A stretch of DNA of 35,587 nucleotides. It comes from JBKBYG01 sp046313435 (GTDB taxonomy: Bacteria > Pseudomonadota > Alphaproteobacteria > Rickettsiales > Arcanibacteraceae). The stretch is from positions 1-35,587 of the forward strand of contig JBKBYG010000015.1 of the NCBI GenBank assembly GCA_046313435.1, written 5' to 3'. This document shows positions 8,054-17,311 of the stretch, one piece after another; position 1 is the stretch's first letter, and every line of letters begins with the position of its first letter. The notes under the pieces are model-generated. The model was given only the letters and a program-made list of their open reading frames with translations. It was not told the origin of the DNA and did not search any database. The translations under genes and the position numbers were made by a program.

Positions 8054-8827
8054 ATGAATTTGCTAGCATCTTTAGGAAGAATTATTTTAGACTTTCTCAT
8101 GGCAGTAGGCCAGATTTCACGCTTCGCTTTTGCAGCAACTATCAATATTGTTCGATTACCAATTTATTTTAAAATGATAATTCGTCAAATGATGGAAATT
8201 GGATATTTCTCTTTACCTGTAGTAGGATTGACTGCAATATTTACTGGTGCGGTTCTTGCATTACAAAGTTATACTGGATTCTCACGTTTTTCAGCTGAAA
8301 GCTCAATAGCAACTGTGGTAGTTTTATCAATTACTAGAGAGTTAGGACCTGTGCTTGCGGGACTAATGGTTGCAGGGAGAATTGGCGCTTCTATGGCTGC
8401 TGAAATTGGAACTATGAAAGTTACAGAACAGATAGACGCTTTAGTAACTCTATCAACAAATCCTATTAAGTACCTTGTTACACCAAGAGTGATAGCAGCC
8501 GTTCTAATGTTGCCTTGCTTAGTATTAGTGTCCGACATAATAGGTATATTTGGAGGTTACATAGTATCAGTGAAAAAGCTGGGATTTAATGAAGTTACTT
8601 ATTTAAAAAATACTTTTAAATATCTTGAAACAATGGATGTAATATTAGGTTTAATCAAAGCAGCAGTTTTTGGATATATAATAGCAATAATAGGATGTTA
8701 TAATGGCTATTATTCCAAAAGAGGAGCCCAAGGTGTAGGCGCTGCTACAACTAATGCTGTTGTTGTTTCGTCAATTTTAATCTTACTTTCAAATTATTTA
8801 GCCACAGAATTATTTTTTGCAAAATGA
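8054..8827 (+). CDS. mlaE: MlaE family ABC transporter permease
   Basis: Inner-membrane permease of the Mla phospholipid transport system, which moves glycerophospholipids between inner and outer membranes. 257 residues, the family's normal length, with five to six hydrophobic segments. Family landmarks are visible: LPVVGLTAIFTGAVLALQ near residues 54-72, the strongly conserved block ITRELGPVLAGLMVAGR followed by GASMAAEIGTMKVTEQIDA, and a C-terminal QGVGAATTNAVV segment. It overlaps the ATPase gene mlaF by 4 bases (ATGA), the usual arrangement of this pair. No MlaD (MCE-domain) gene follows in this window; the next gene is instead a deaminase-like fusion. Confidence 0.94.
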   Translation: MNLLASLGRIILDFLMAVGQISRFAFAATINIVRLPIYFKMIIRQMMEIGYFSLPVVGLTAIFTGAVLALQSYTGFSRFSAESSIATVVVLSITRELGPVLAGLMVAGRIGASMAAEIGTMKVTEQIDALVTLSTNPIKYLVTPRVIAAVLMLPCLVLVSDIIGIFGGYIVSVKKLGFNEVTYLKNTFKYLETMDVILGLIKAAVFGYIIAIIGCYNGYYSKRGAQGVGAATTNAVVVSSILILLSNYLATELFFAK

Positions 8828-9582
8828 GTATAAAAATATCAATTAAAAACTTACATAAATCTTTTAACACTAAAAAAGTTCTTACAGGAGTAAATTTAGA
8901 TGTTGAAACGTCCCAATCCTTAGTAATTATTGGGGGCTCTGGTAGCGGTAAATCTGTATTGCTAAAAAATATAATTGGACTTATAGCTCCAGAAGAAGGA
9001 AGCATAGAAATAGACGGGAAAGAAGTTACTAATCTTAGCCAAAGAAAACAGGATCAATTAATGAAGAAAATCGGTTTCTTGTTTCAAGGAGGTGCATTAT
9101 TTGATAGTTTGTCTATATGGCAAAATGTATCGTTTGGTTTAATGCAAACAGGAATGGCATCAAACAAAGCAAAGGATATTGCAATTGAAAAATTGAATTC
9201 AGTAGGACTTGAAAGCAAAATAGCAGATTTATACCCCGCAGAACTTTCCGGGGGAATGCAAAAAAGAGTTGGCCTTGCGCGTGCTATTGCTGGAAATCCC
9301 GAAATAATATTTTTTGATGAGCCCACCACAGGATTAGATCCTATCATGGCAAATATAATCAATGATTTAATTACAAAATGCTCACAAGAAATTGGGGCTA
9401 CCACTGTTACTATAACTCACGACATGGAAAGTGTAAGAAAAATTGCAAGTAAGGTTGCAATGTTACATGAAGGTAAAATCGTTTGGGAAGGACAATCTGG
9501 AGAATTAGAAACTACAGACAATCCTTTTATAAAACAATTTATACACGGTAGCGCAGAAGGACCTATAAAAGTCGACGTATAA
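8824..9582 (+). CDS. mlaF: MlaF family ABC transporter ATP-binding protein
   Basis: Cytoplasmic ATPase partner of MlaE in phospholipid transport. 252 residues with every ABC motif intact: Walker A GGSGSGKS at 37-44, Q-loop around FLFQGGALFDSL (86-96), signature LSGGMQKR at 141-148, Walker B IIFFDE at 161-166 followed by PTTGLDP, and the switch histidine His199 in THD. The sequence FQGGALFDSL is characteristic of the MlaF/Ttg2A subgroup. The start overlaps the mlaE stop by 4 bases. The next gene begins 28 bases downstream on the same strand with no terminator between, so read-through is likely. Confidence 0.95.
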   Translation: MSIKISIKNLHKSFNTKKVLTGVNLDVETSQSLVIIGGSGSGKSVLLKNIIGLIAPEEGSIEIDGKEVTNLSQRKQDQLMKKIGFLFQGGALFDSLSIWQNVSFGLMQTGMASNKAKDIAIEKLNSVGLESKIADLYPAELSGGMQKRVGLARAIAGNPEIIFFDEPTTGLDPIMANIINDLITKCSQEIGATTVTITHDMESVRKIASKVAMLHEGKIVWEGQSGELETTDNPFIKQFIHGSAEGPIKVDV

Positions 9583-9610
9583 CAATTATATTTAAAGTAA
9601 AAAGTTCTTT

Positions 9611-11761
9611 ATGAATAACTCTAATCATAAATTGTCGATCCACCTAGATGAAAACAAGAATTTTAAATTAGAAATTAGCTATTTTATTGATACTTTTGAA
9701 GTCGAGATAAATATTACATCTTATGCAAATTCAAATAATAATTTTGCTAAATACTTTGCTAAAAACCTCAAATTAAAGACTTTAGCGAAAACTTATTCAG
9801 TAAAAAAAACTCCATTTAAAGTTCCTTTAGAAAATATATATCAAAAAATTTCATTATTTTATAACAATACAGAATATTTAGTTTTTGAATTTATTGATAA
9901 TAGCATCAAGATAATTAAACAATTTCGTCAGTTAGTAGTATTTGAAACAAGATTAATCGGAAGATATCAAGGAAATTATATACCATTATCTTACAATGAA
10001 GAATTATCTTTATCAACTGATCTACACACTCATTTATCTGGCCAAGTTAGTGCTTCATCTTTAATAGAAATAGGTATTAAACATAATATACTTTACCCTG
10101 TATCTTTTTTTGAACAGCAAAAAATTGAATATAAAAGAGATAATTTGCAATTAATAAATAAAAGAAGATTTTTACCAACTTCTCATATTAATGCAAACTT
10201 AGATTATGAGTCTGCTATACCATTTTCAGACCTAACTCTCCAACATTTGGAATTGCTTAAGAGCTCTCTTTCATTATCCTCTGAAGCACAATCAACTTTT
10301 GAAGACATTGAGAATTGTTATAAACTTCGTGAGCCTTTTACAAAAAACATTGATTTATTAGAAGATATTTTTATATCTATTGCTAAAGATTATAAAGCTA
10401 ATGGTGTAAAATATGCTGAACTTTCAAGCAATTCAATTATTGACACATTATGGCTTGATAAAATAGAAAATATACTTCCCGCTGTTGAAAAAAAATACGG
10501 AGTAATATTTAGATTTTTAGTTGGAATTCCACGAAACCTCACCAAGCAAGACTTAAGAAAAAGAATTACTAAGATTAAATCAATTTATAAAAATCCTTAT
10601 ATAACAGGTATTGATTTACTAGGATATGAAATTAATAAAACTTCGCATTTAGAGTCAAAATTAAATTTACTTGCTGAACATATTAAAAATGATAGAAAAG
10701 ATTTTGTATTTAGGATACATGCAGGAGAAAATTCAAAAAACCCTAATAATGTGAAAGAGGCTCTTTTATTTGCAATTGAACATAAAATTAAAATGCGGAT
10801 TGGGCATGCTTTACACGGGATTGATGAAGAGACTATTGATTTAGCAAGCAAACTATCCAGACATAATTTAATTACAATTGAATTTAATCCTGATTCTAAC
10901 TTAGCTTCAAATAATATTGATTTTCCTGAAGATATACCTTTTAAAAAATTTATTAATGCCGGTGTCAAATGCGTACTTAGTTCTGATGGAGCAGGATTAT
11001 ATCAAACGTCAGGTAAACAAACAGCAATTGCAGGGAAAATATGCGGTTTAGGTTTATCAGATTTTGAATTTATTACCCAAGTTGAAAAAGAATATGTAGA
11101 ATATGCATCTACATATGAAATATTTGATATTGAAAAAGCTCTTAATGCATCAAATTATAGTGCAAATGATATACACTCAGAAAACATTAATCATCTAATT
11201 ATTGATAAAACTCCAATTTTTATTGCTGGTTCTACTGGTTCTTCTTGGTTAGAAATTAGCAAACAAAAACGTAATGATATAAAAAAATTACTCAAAAAAC
11301 TTATTTATAGTTTAGATCCAAATAAAGTTTTTTTTGTTACAGGAAGAAGTAAAGATAAAGGTATTGATGTTGAACTTGGTAAGATAATTACTTTATATAA
11401 TTTTGAACATAATAAAAATTTTTTATTCATTAGTTTAATTTCAGAAGTTAGTGAAGAAAATACTATTAAACCTAGGGGTATTTCATATATTAGTGACTTT
11501 TCTACTCCTCTTGTTTACCTACCTAGTGAAACAATTTCATATATAAAATCAAGAAATGGCATAGCAATATTTATAGGAGGAAAATCATTTACTCGTGATT
11601 TTATTGTTGAAGCTGATAAACAGAATATAACATACGCACTTATGGATGAAATTCCAGGAGCATCAAATGAAAAAGCTAGAGTATATCAAGATAAGAGCTT
11701 CAATAATTTTGAAGATCTATTTAAAATCATTAAATGCTCTCAAATAGATCTTCAAAAATAA
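9611..11761 (+). CDS. Adenosine deaminase-like protein fused to a C-terminal Rossmann (SLOG-like) domain
   Basis: A 716-residue three-part protein. Residues 1-115 form a beta-rich region I cannot place. Residues 130-530 match the adenosine/AMP deaminase metallohydrolase fold: metal ligands His139 and His141 in DLHTHLSG, His370 and catalytic Glu373 in HAGE, His399 in RIGHA, NPDSN at 426-430 and Asp459 in SSDG. The residue after Asp459, a second Asp in most deaminases that contacts the base, is Gly460 here, so substrate choice may differ. Residues 533-705 look like a nucleotide-binding Rossmann domain: strand-turn IAGSTGSSW (538-546), FVTGRSKDKGIDVELG (575-590) and IFIGGKSFTRDFIVEA (653-668), the last resembling the GG-x-T-x-x-E motif of SLOG/LOG folds. 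It follows mlaF by 28 bases and converges with the next gene. Fusion order and motifs are seen; the nucleotide-sensing or effector role is inference. Confidence 0.8.
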   Translation: MNNSNHKLSIHLDENKNFKLEISYFIDTFEVEINITSYANSNNNFAKYFAKNLKLKTLAKTYSVKKTPFKVPLENIYQKISLFYNNTEYLVFEFIDNSIKIIKQFRQLVVFETRLIGRYQGNYIPLSYNEELSLSTDLHTHLSGQVSASSLIEIGIKHNILYPVSFFEQQKIEYKRDNLQLINKRRFLPTSHINANLDYESAIPFSDLTLQHLELLKSSLSLSSEAQSTFEDIENCYKLREPFTKNIDLLEDIFISIAKDYKANGVKYAELSSNSIIDTLWLDKIENILPAVEKKYGVIFRFLVGIPRNLTKQDLRKRITKIKSIYKNPYITGIDLLGYEINKTSHLESKLNLLAEHIKNDRKDFVFRIHAGENSKNPNNVKEALLFAIEHKIKMRIGHALHGIDEETIDLASKLSRHNLITIEFNPDSNLASNNIDFPEDIPFKKFINAGVKCVLSSDGAGLYQTSGKQTAIAGKICGLGLSDFEFITQVEKEYVEYASTYEIFDIEKALNASNYSANDIHSENINHLIIDKTPIFIAGSTGSSWLEISKQKRNDIKKLLKKLIYSLDPNKVFFVTGRSKDKGIDVELGKIITLYNFEHNKNFLFISLISEVSEENTIKPRGISYISDFSTPLVYLPSETISYIKSRNGIAIFIGGKSFTRDFIVEADKQNITYALMDEIPGASNEKARVYQDKSFNNFEDLFKIIKCSQIDLQK

Positions 11762-11767
11762 AGTTAT

Positions 11768-13282
11768 CTAAGAAATAGATTTAGAACTTGGTTTACTCGG
11801 GTTCATATCTCTTGTATTTTTATGCGTAAGCGCTTCTTGATCTTCAGACTTCATCATCATCTTTAATTTGTTTTTAGCCTCTTTAAAACCTTGGTCATTT
11901 AATTCTTTAAAGGTTTCTTCACGATGATTTTGAATATTCTTCTTTGCTTCATTTTTGAAGATTTTCTTTATTCCTTCAATAAGCTTTGTTCTAAAACTCC
12001 TTGAACCCTTAGCCTTTCCTTCAATTTCTTTTGTAAATTCTACTACTTCATCTATTACTTTATCTGTTAATTTTCCTGCTTTTTTAAATTCATCTTTAAC
12101 AATTTTTATAGCTTTATCTTTATCTTCTGGAGTCGATTCTTTATCTTTCTTTATAGTATCTATTACTCTATCAACTAGATCTAATACTGCTTCCTTGCTA
12201 GCATATTTTTTTGATTTAAATTCACTTTCATATTGTTTAGCTATTTTAAAAAGTTCTTTTTTTTGGTCTTTCTGGTTTGAGGCAGTAATATACCTATTAT
12301 CACCCGAGAGTTTAAGTAATTCAAGATTAAAAGATGATATGTTTGCCAGCTGAAATCCTGGATGATCATTAAATATCTTAGGATCTACGCCCATTAATAC
12401 TAAATCTTTTTTTAATAATAATAATAAATTTTTTGAATGTTGAGAATTAGAATTATCATAATTATTTTTCAAATCCAGGATTTTTTCTTTTAATAAATTA
12501 TTTAATTTTTCTGGAGAAGGTAGATTTTCTTTTATAACATCATTATTGAAAAATTTTTTTACGTCGCTACCCACATCTTTAGAATGTGTTGAAAAAATTT
12601 CATATTCTGAAACAAATTTTTCTATCAATTTAGTAATTAATTGCTTATCTTTTATATATGGAAAAAACTGCTCCAACCTATTTAGATTAGCTCTCCGCTT
12701 ACTTTCAATTATTTCTCTAAAAACGTTCTCGATACTATTTTCATTGTCTTTTGACATATGTTCAAGCAAACACTTGACCTTGGTACTATTTGGAGTAGAT
12801 ATTTCTTCTAACAATTTTTCTTCTAGAATTTGTGGGGTATTTTCTTTTAAATGATATGAATAAATAATTTCAAAATATTTTTCATATTTTTTATAAGAAT
12901 TTTTAGCTTTGTCTTCTACATATTCTATGATTTCATCTATAATAAAATTTTTAGTAATATCACCCTTTTCTGGTATTGAATTCAATAAATCATCATACGC
13001 TTCAAAGAAAACTTCTTGATTTTTATCTAATAATTCATTATCAATCACCCATTTTAATGTAAATAAAGCTTCACGAGGTTTGTAATAGCATGCTCTCTCT
13101 TTATTAAACTTAATTATTTCCTTAATAATGTCTTGATTATAATCATTTTTTTTACAAGCAGATTTTAAAGCTGAATAGGCATTATATTCTTCAATTACAG
13201 AAATTCCCTTCAATAGGTCTTTAAGCTGATCTAAATTATTTTCATTAATAGCTTGTTCAATTTGTTCTTGTTTACTTACCAT
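11768..13282 (-). CDS. Uncharacterised helical protein, possible effector
   Basis: 504 residues, not recognised. The N-terminal 60 residues (pattern of a short helix pair with LKDLLKGIS and YSALKSACKKND) look like a degenerate ankyrin-type unit, but there is no clean TPLH motif. The middle is helical and charged. From about residue 340 to 470 the chain is very rich in Lys and Glu and likely extended helix or coiled coil, ending in a polar Ser/Lys tail. There is no signal peptide or membrane segment. AAGGA lies 8 bases before the ATG. Its stop is 6 bases from the stop of the deaminase-like gene, so the two converge. The length, charge and lack of homology fit a secreted host-interaction protein of an intracellular bacterium; that is inference. 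Confidence 0.75.
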   Translation of the reverse strand: MVSKQEQIEQAINENNLDQLKDLLKGISVIEEYNAYSALKSACKKNDYNQDIIKEIIKFNKERACYYKPREALFTLKWVIDNELLDKNQEVFFEAYDDLLNSIPEKGDITKNFIIDEIIEYVEDKAKNSYKKYEKYFEIIYSYHLKENTPQILEEKLLEEISTPNSTKVKCLLEHMSKDNENSIENVFREIIESKRRANLNRLEQFFPYIKDKQLITKLIEKFVSEYEIFSTHSKDVGSDVKKFFNNDVIKENLPSPEKLNNLLKEKILDLKNNYDNSNSQHSKNLLLLLKKDLVLMGVDPKIFNDHPGFQLANISSFNLELLKLSGDNRYITASNQKDQKKELFKIAKQYESEFKSKKYASKEAVLDLVDRVIDTIKKDKESTPEDKDKAIKIVKDEFKKAGKLTDKVIDEVVEFTKEIEGKAKGSRSFRTKLIEGIKKIFKNEAKKNIQNHREETFKELNDQGFKEAKNKLKMMMKSEDQEALTHKNTRDMNPSKPSSKSIS

Positions 13283-13393
13283 ATTAAAAATCCTTTTAAG
13301 TTAATATATCAATTATAAATAAGTATAATTAAATGATTATTAATTTTTTAAAATATTTAATAAGTATATTATGATTATTCTAAAAAAATAATA

Positions 13394-15694
13394 TTACTTT
13401 GTAATTGTTAACTCCTTTCCTTCAACGTTAATCTCAATATCTTTATACCATATTTTAGATGCTACGTATATCCGCTCAATTGCAGAATTTATTTTATCAG
13501 CAACTGTTTGGTTTAAAATATTTAACCTTGATTTTGAATCAAACCACTTTTCTACTAAGCTCCCTTCCCTATTAACAAGTTCAATATACTTAGGATGATC
13601 AATACTTACCCCTTCTTTAGGATAGTTATATGAATGAGGCATGTATTTATTATATGTTAGATGCAATGTTCTAGCGCATTTTACCGCACCAATCTCATCC
13701 TTCTTTTCAGATCTAATTTCCATTGGCATTAATGCTTTCCTTTCATTTGAATCAGTAAAAAATTCTTGCCATGTCATTTGATCCTTTAGGATTAAATCTA
13801 ATGCCATTTGATGATGCACTAAAGCAGCAGGATTACGAACCACTTCTGTCCCGAACAATAAATAGGTTATGTCAGAGAGAAACCTTTTAATTTGTTCAAT
13901 TTGATGTTTTCCTATTGGTAATGGCGTAGTTTGATTTTGGTAAGAATATAATGTATTTAACTTTTCTCCTTTAAGAGTTTCTCTAATCCAAAAAGCTATT
14001 TCTTTATCAGTAATTTCTGGATTCAAGTTTTTATTAATATTGCTCTTTAATGTATTGATTTTACTAGAAATTTCTGCGTAACTGCTTGCGTTAATAACTA
14101 GATCTGATCTATTAGCTTTACTAGTAATTTTTTGTGTCTCAAGTGCGTAATAATTTCCACTTAAAGGAAACTTTATACCTACTGAAAATTTCTGTTCTTC
14201 GGAATTTTGGTCCCAAGCAAATAAATTTCCTTGATATAGATTATTTTTAATATTTCGTTTTGCTGATCTATTTAATAATCTCAAATTTGCTATAAAATCG
14301 ACCATATTTTTTGGTTCAGCATTATACAAATTAGGTAATGTTTGCCTTCCATTATTATTTATAACTCTAACAACTTTTTCAAAATAGATTTCTAGTAAAT
14401 TTTCCTTATCAATATTGGTAATATTTTCTTGTATAGAGTTCATTATTCTATATGAGGTTAAAGGAATAAACTCTTCTAAATCTCCCTCCAATTCTTTAAA
14501 TAAACTATTTTGAAAATTTGCCCCAATTTTTATTTTATTGTTTTCAATTATTGAAGCATTTGGACCTTTAGCAAGCTCGGATTTAATAAGAAATTCAAAA
14601 TATGGCAACAGTAAAAGATCTTGATTATTATTAAAATGATTTCCAAAATTACTACTAGAGTTTTGTATTATTGAATCACAAATATTTACTACAAATCTCT
14701 GGTCATTTGAATTACGCTGCTCTAACTCAAGTCTCAACTGTCTAAACCTAGCTTTAACTTTTTCAGTGTGAGAAGTGTTTCCAGAAGGTGAAATAGCTCC
14801 ATGTTCAGTAAGTATATTTCTTGTTTTTTGAAATACTATTCGTTTTAGACTGTCTTTTAAATAAGGATAATTATTTAGTTCCTCTTTAGTTAAAGGTAAG
14901 CTTTTCGTATCTTCAATAAGGCTTTTCGGTGATTTTAAAAGTGCTGAATGATTTCCATTTAGACAATGTGCTACATCCTGTTTTGCTGCTATTACATCTA
15001 TATATTTTTCAATTGTTAAACATAATTTGCTAAAATTCTTATCCAGATTATTTTTAACATCTTTATCAGAGTTTTTTTCATAATTGTTTGAATAGGATTT
15101 TAGTAACGGTCTTAAATGTAAAAATAGATAATTTTCAAAAGACTTAATTTCATTTGAATGAGTTTTATAAAAATCTTCTACGAGAAAATTTATCTGAGAG
15201 CTGTATAAGTTATAGTTCATTCTACTTTCATCTAAAAAACAATTTTCTATAATACTCTTTACTGCTTCAGCTATTGTTTTTTGTAATTCTTGTTTTAGCT
15301 CTTCTGAGAATGGTTGTTTTAGCTTTGGTTTTAACTCATTATAATATTTTTGTTGCACTTGTTTAGAATATAAAAGCTCAAGTCCCACTGCATGCGAAAT
15401 AAATGATAGGCTTTTATTGTAATCTACATTATCAATTTTACTAAATTCTTCTAACGAATTGTGTAAATTATATTTTTGAACATCTTTTATGTCTTCTTCA
15501 TCAGATGAATCATCCTTATTTAATTCAAATTTTTCTACATTATTTTCAAGATTTTCCTCATTTGGAACATTGATATCAGCTTCATCCTCAAAAGTTAGTT
15601 TCTTTACAACTTGATCACTATGTATATTTATAACTTTGTCTTTATCATCATAATTGAATGGGGTTTGTGCAGAATTATTGTGGGTATTAGTCAT
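13394..15694 (-). CDS. Large uncharacterised protein with acidic N-terminus, possible effector
   Basis: 766 residues, not recognised. Residues 1-85 are highly acidic and low complexity (runs such as DDSSDEEDIKD), probably disordered. The rest is predominantly helical and soluble, without a signal peptide or transmembrane segment. A segment at about residues 600-630 (LLFGTEVVRNPAALVHHQM) is notably ordered, with an Arg-Asn-Pro and paired histidines, and is the best probe for relatives. The protein precedes the 504-residue gene on the same strand with a 111-base gap, so the two may share expression. AAGG precedes the ATG at a 9-base spacing. A secreted effector role is inferred only from size, composition and surroundings. 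Confidence 0.75.
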   Translation of the reverse strand: MTNTHNNSAQTPFNYDDKDKVINIHSDQVVKKLTFEDEADINVPNEENLENNVEKFELNKDDSSDEEDIKDVQKYNLHNSLEEFSKIDNVDYNKSLSFISHAVGLELLYSKQVQQKYYNELKPKLKQPFSEELKQELQKTIAEAVKSIIENCFLDESRMNYNLYSSQINFLVEDFYKTHSNEIKSFENYLFLHLRPLLKSYSNNYEKNSDKDVKNNLDKNFSKLCLTIEKYIDVIAAKQDVAHCLNGNHSALLKSPKSLIEDTKSLPLTKEELNNYPYLKDSLKRIVFQKTRNILTEHGAISPSGNTSHTEKVKARFRQLRLELEQRNSNDQRFVVNICDSIIQNSSSNFGNHFNNNQDLLLLPYFEFLIKSELAKGPNASIIENNKIKIGANFQNSLFKELEGDLEEFIPLTSYRIMNSIQENITNIDKENLLEIYFEKVVRVINNNGRQTLPNLYNAEPKNMVDFIANLRLLNRSAKRNIKNNLYQGNLFAWDQNSEEQKFSVGIKFPLSGNYYALETQKITSKANRSDLVINASSYAEISSKINTLKSNINKNLNPEITDKEIAFWIRETLKGEKLNTLYSYQNQTTPLPIGKHQIEQIKRFLSDITYLLFGTEVVRNPAALVHHQMALDLILKDQMTWQEFFTDSNERKALMPMEIRSEKKDEIGAVKCARTLHLTYNKYMPHSYNYPKEGVSIDHPKYIELVNREGSLVEKWFDSKSRLNILNQTVADKINSAIERIYVASKIWYKDIEINVEGKELTITK

Positions 15695-15790
15695 AATTAT
15701 ATACCTTATAAATATAAGAATTCATATATTAAAAATATACAATTAACCTTATTTACAACTTTGTCAAATAAAAAACTTATTTGAGATAAA

Positions 15791-16420
15791 TTAGCTTAAT
15801 AATTTAACTTCTGTCTTACTTTGAACTTCTTCTAAGCTTACATTAAGAGCTAGTTCTATAACTTTAACCCCTGCGTTAGTAATATCAAATATCCCATATT
15901 CTGTAATAATACGGTCAACAACAGCTTGACCAGTAAGAGGAAATTCACAGTTATTTACTATTTTAGGAGAACCATCTTTCGAGGTGTGTTCCATAAGTAT
16001 TACTACTCTTTTAACACCGGCAACAAGATCCATTGCCCCTCCCATGCCTTTTACCATTTTATTTGGTATAGTCCAATTTGCGAGATCACCTCTCCCAGAG
16101 ACTTGAAGAGCACCTAAGATACTTAAGTCAATATGTCCACCACGAATCATACCGAATGAAAATGCGCTATCAAAAAAACTACTATCTTTAAGTGCGGTAA
16201 TAGTCTGTTTGCCTGCATTAATTAGATCAGCATCAGCTTCATTTTTCAAAGGCCATGGACCCATGCCTAACATTCCATTTTCACTTTGTAATGTAACTTT
16301 TATATTTTGCGGTATATAGTTTGCTACTTCAGTAGGCATTCCAATACCTAAATTTACATAAAACCCATCTTTTAATTCTTGCTCTGCTGCAATTTTACAA
16401 ATCTCTTCTTTACTCCACAT
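15791..16420 (-). CDS. scoB: Succinyl-CoA:3-ketoacid CoA-transferase subunit B
   Basis: Beta subunit of the CoA-transferase that moves CoA between succinyl-CoA and acetoacetate, linking ketone bodies or polyhydroxybutyrate breakdown to acetyl-CoA. 209 residues, normal for a separate subunit. The catalytic glutamate is Glu47 in the conserved SENGMLGMGP segment, and NLGIGMPTEVANYIP at 23-37 is the family N-terminal signature. The gene starts 8 bases after scoA, and the ribosome site TTAGGTG overlaps the scoA stop codon, so translation of the two subunits is probably coupled. Confidence 0.94.
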   Translation of the reverse strand: MWSKEEICKIAAEQELKDGFYVNLGIGMPTEVANYIPQNIKVTLQSENGMLGMGPWPLKNEADADLINAGKQTITALKDSSFFDSAFSFGMIRGGHIDLSILGALQVSGRGDLANWTIPNKMVKGMGGAMDLVAGVKRVVILMEHTSKDGSPKIVNNCEFPLTGQAVVDRIITEYGIFDITNAGVKVIELALNVSLEEVQSKTEVKLLS

Positions 16421-16428
16421 AATATCAC

Positions 16429-17124
16429 CTAATCCCTTACTGTTAAACGCTCAATTCTTTTTTCATATTTTTCGCCCTTAAGAATCCTTTTTACAAATAC
16501 ACCAGGAGTATGTATATGGTCAGGATCAAGCATTCCTGCTTCGACAATTTCTTCTACTTCTGCTACTGTAACCTTTGCAGCTGTGGCCATTATAGGGTTA
16601 AAATTCCTTGCTGTTTTTCTATATATTATATTTCCAGAACTATCGGCTTTATATCCTTTTATAATAGCAAGATCCGCAAAAAGTGTTTTTTCCATAATAT
16701 AAATTTTACCATCAAAAATTTTATGCTCTTTACCTTCTGCAACAATCGTACCTACCCCAGTTTTCGTATAAAAAGCAGGAATGCCAGCACCTCCAGATCT
16801 TATACGTTCTGCTAAAGTTCCTTGAGGGTTTAATTCAAGCTCCAGTTCACCACTTAAATATTGTTTTTCGAATGTTTTATTTTCGCCAACATAAGATGAT
16901 ATCATTTTTTTAATTTGGCGTGATTGTAAAAGAATTCCAAGACCAAAATCATCAATGCCGCAATTATTGCTAATTACTGTAAGATTTTTTACACCTGAAT
17001 CATAAATTGCTTTGATAAGATTTTCTGGAATACCACATAGGCCGAAACCACCTGCCATTATTGTCATATTATCGAATAAGAGGCCTTCTAATGCTTCTTG
17101 AGTGCTGTTATATATCTTTGTCAC
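16429..17124 (-). CDS. scoA: Succinyl-CoA:3-ketoacid CoA-transferase subunit A
   Basis: Alpha subunit of the same enzyme, binding the CoA moiety. 231 residues. The signature GGFGLCGIPENL is at about 25-36, followed by SNNCGIDDFGLG, which is typical of this subunit. A long block around RIRSGGAGIPAFYTKTGVGT is also characteristic. The start is a GTG at 17124-17122 preceded by AGGTAGG. Together with scoB it forms a two-gene operon transcribed leftward, ending 96 bases before the start of the 766-residue gene. Retention suggests use of host-derived short acids or recycling of acetoacetate; this is inferred. Confidence 0.94.
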   Translation of the reverse strand: MTKIYNSTQEALEGLLFDNMTIMAGGFGLCGIPENLIKAIYDSGVKNLTVISNNCGIDDFGLGILLQSRQIKKMISSYVGENKTFEKQYLSGELELELNPQGTLAERIRSGGAGIPAFYTKTGVGTIVAEGKEHKIFDGKIYIMEKTLFADLAIIKGYKADSSGNIIYRKTARNFNPIMATAAKVTVAEVEEIVEAGMLDPDHIHTPGVFVKRILKGEKYEKRIERLTVRD

Positions 17125-17311
17125 TTTACCTACCTAATTAAAATATTATATAATTATAACTTCATTTAGTAAAATTTTTATTAATTAAGATTATTTAGAG
17201 ATTAAGCTATATATTTCATTATTATAACAAAAATATTATAAATTTGCTTTAAATCTAAGGGATCAAGTCGAAATGCAAGCAGATAAAGAACACTATCCAG
17301 AATAAGATATA

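Noticed and set aside
9084..9404. Minus-strand frame inside mlaF
   Set aside because: Shadow of a gene with complete ABC ATPase motifs.
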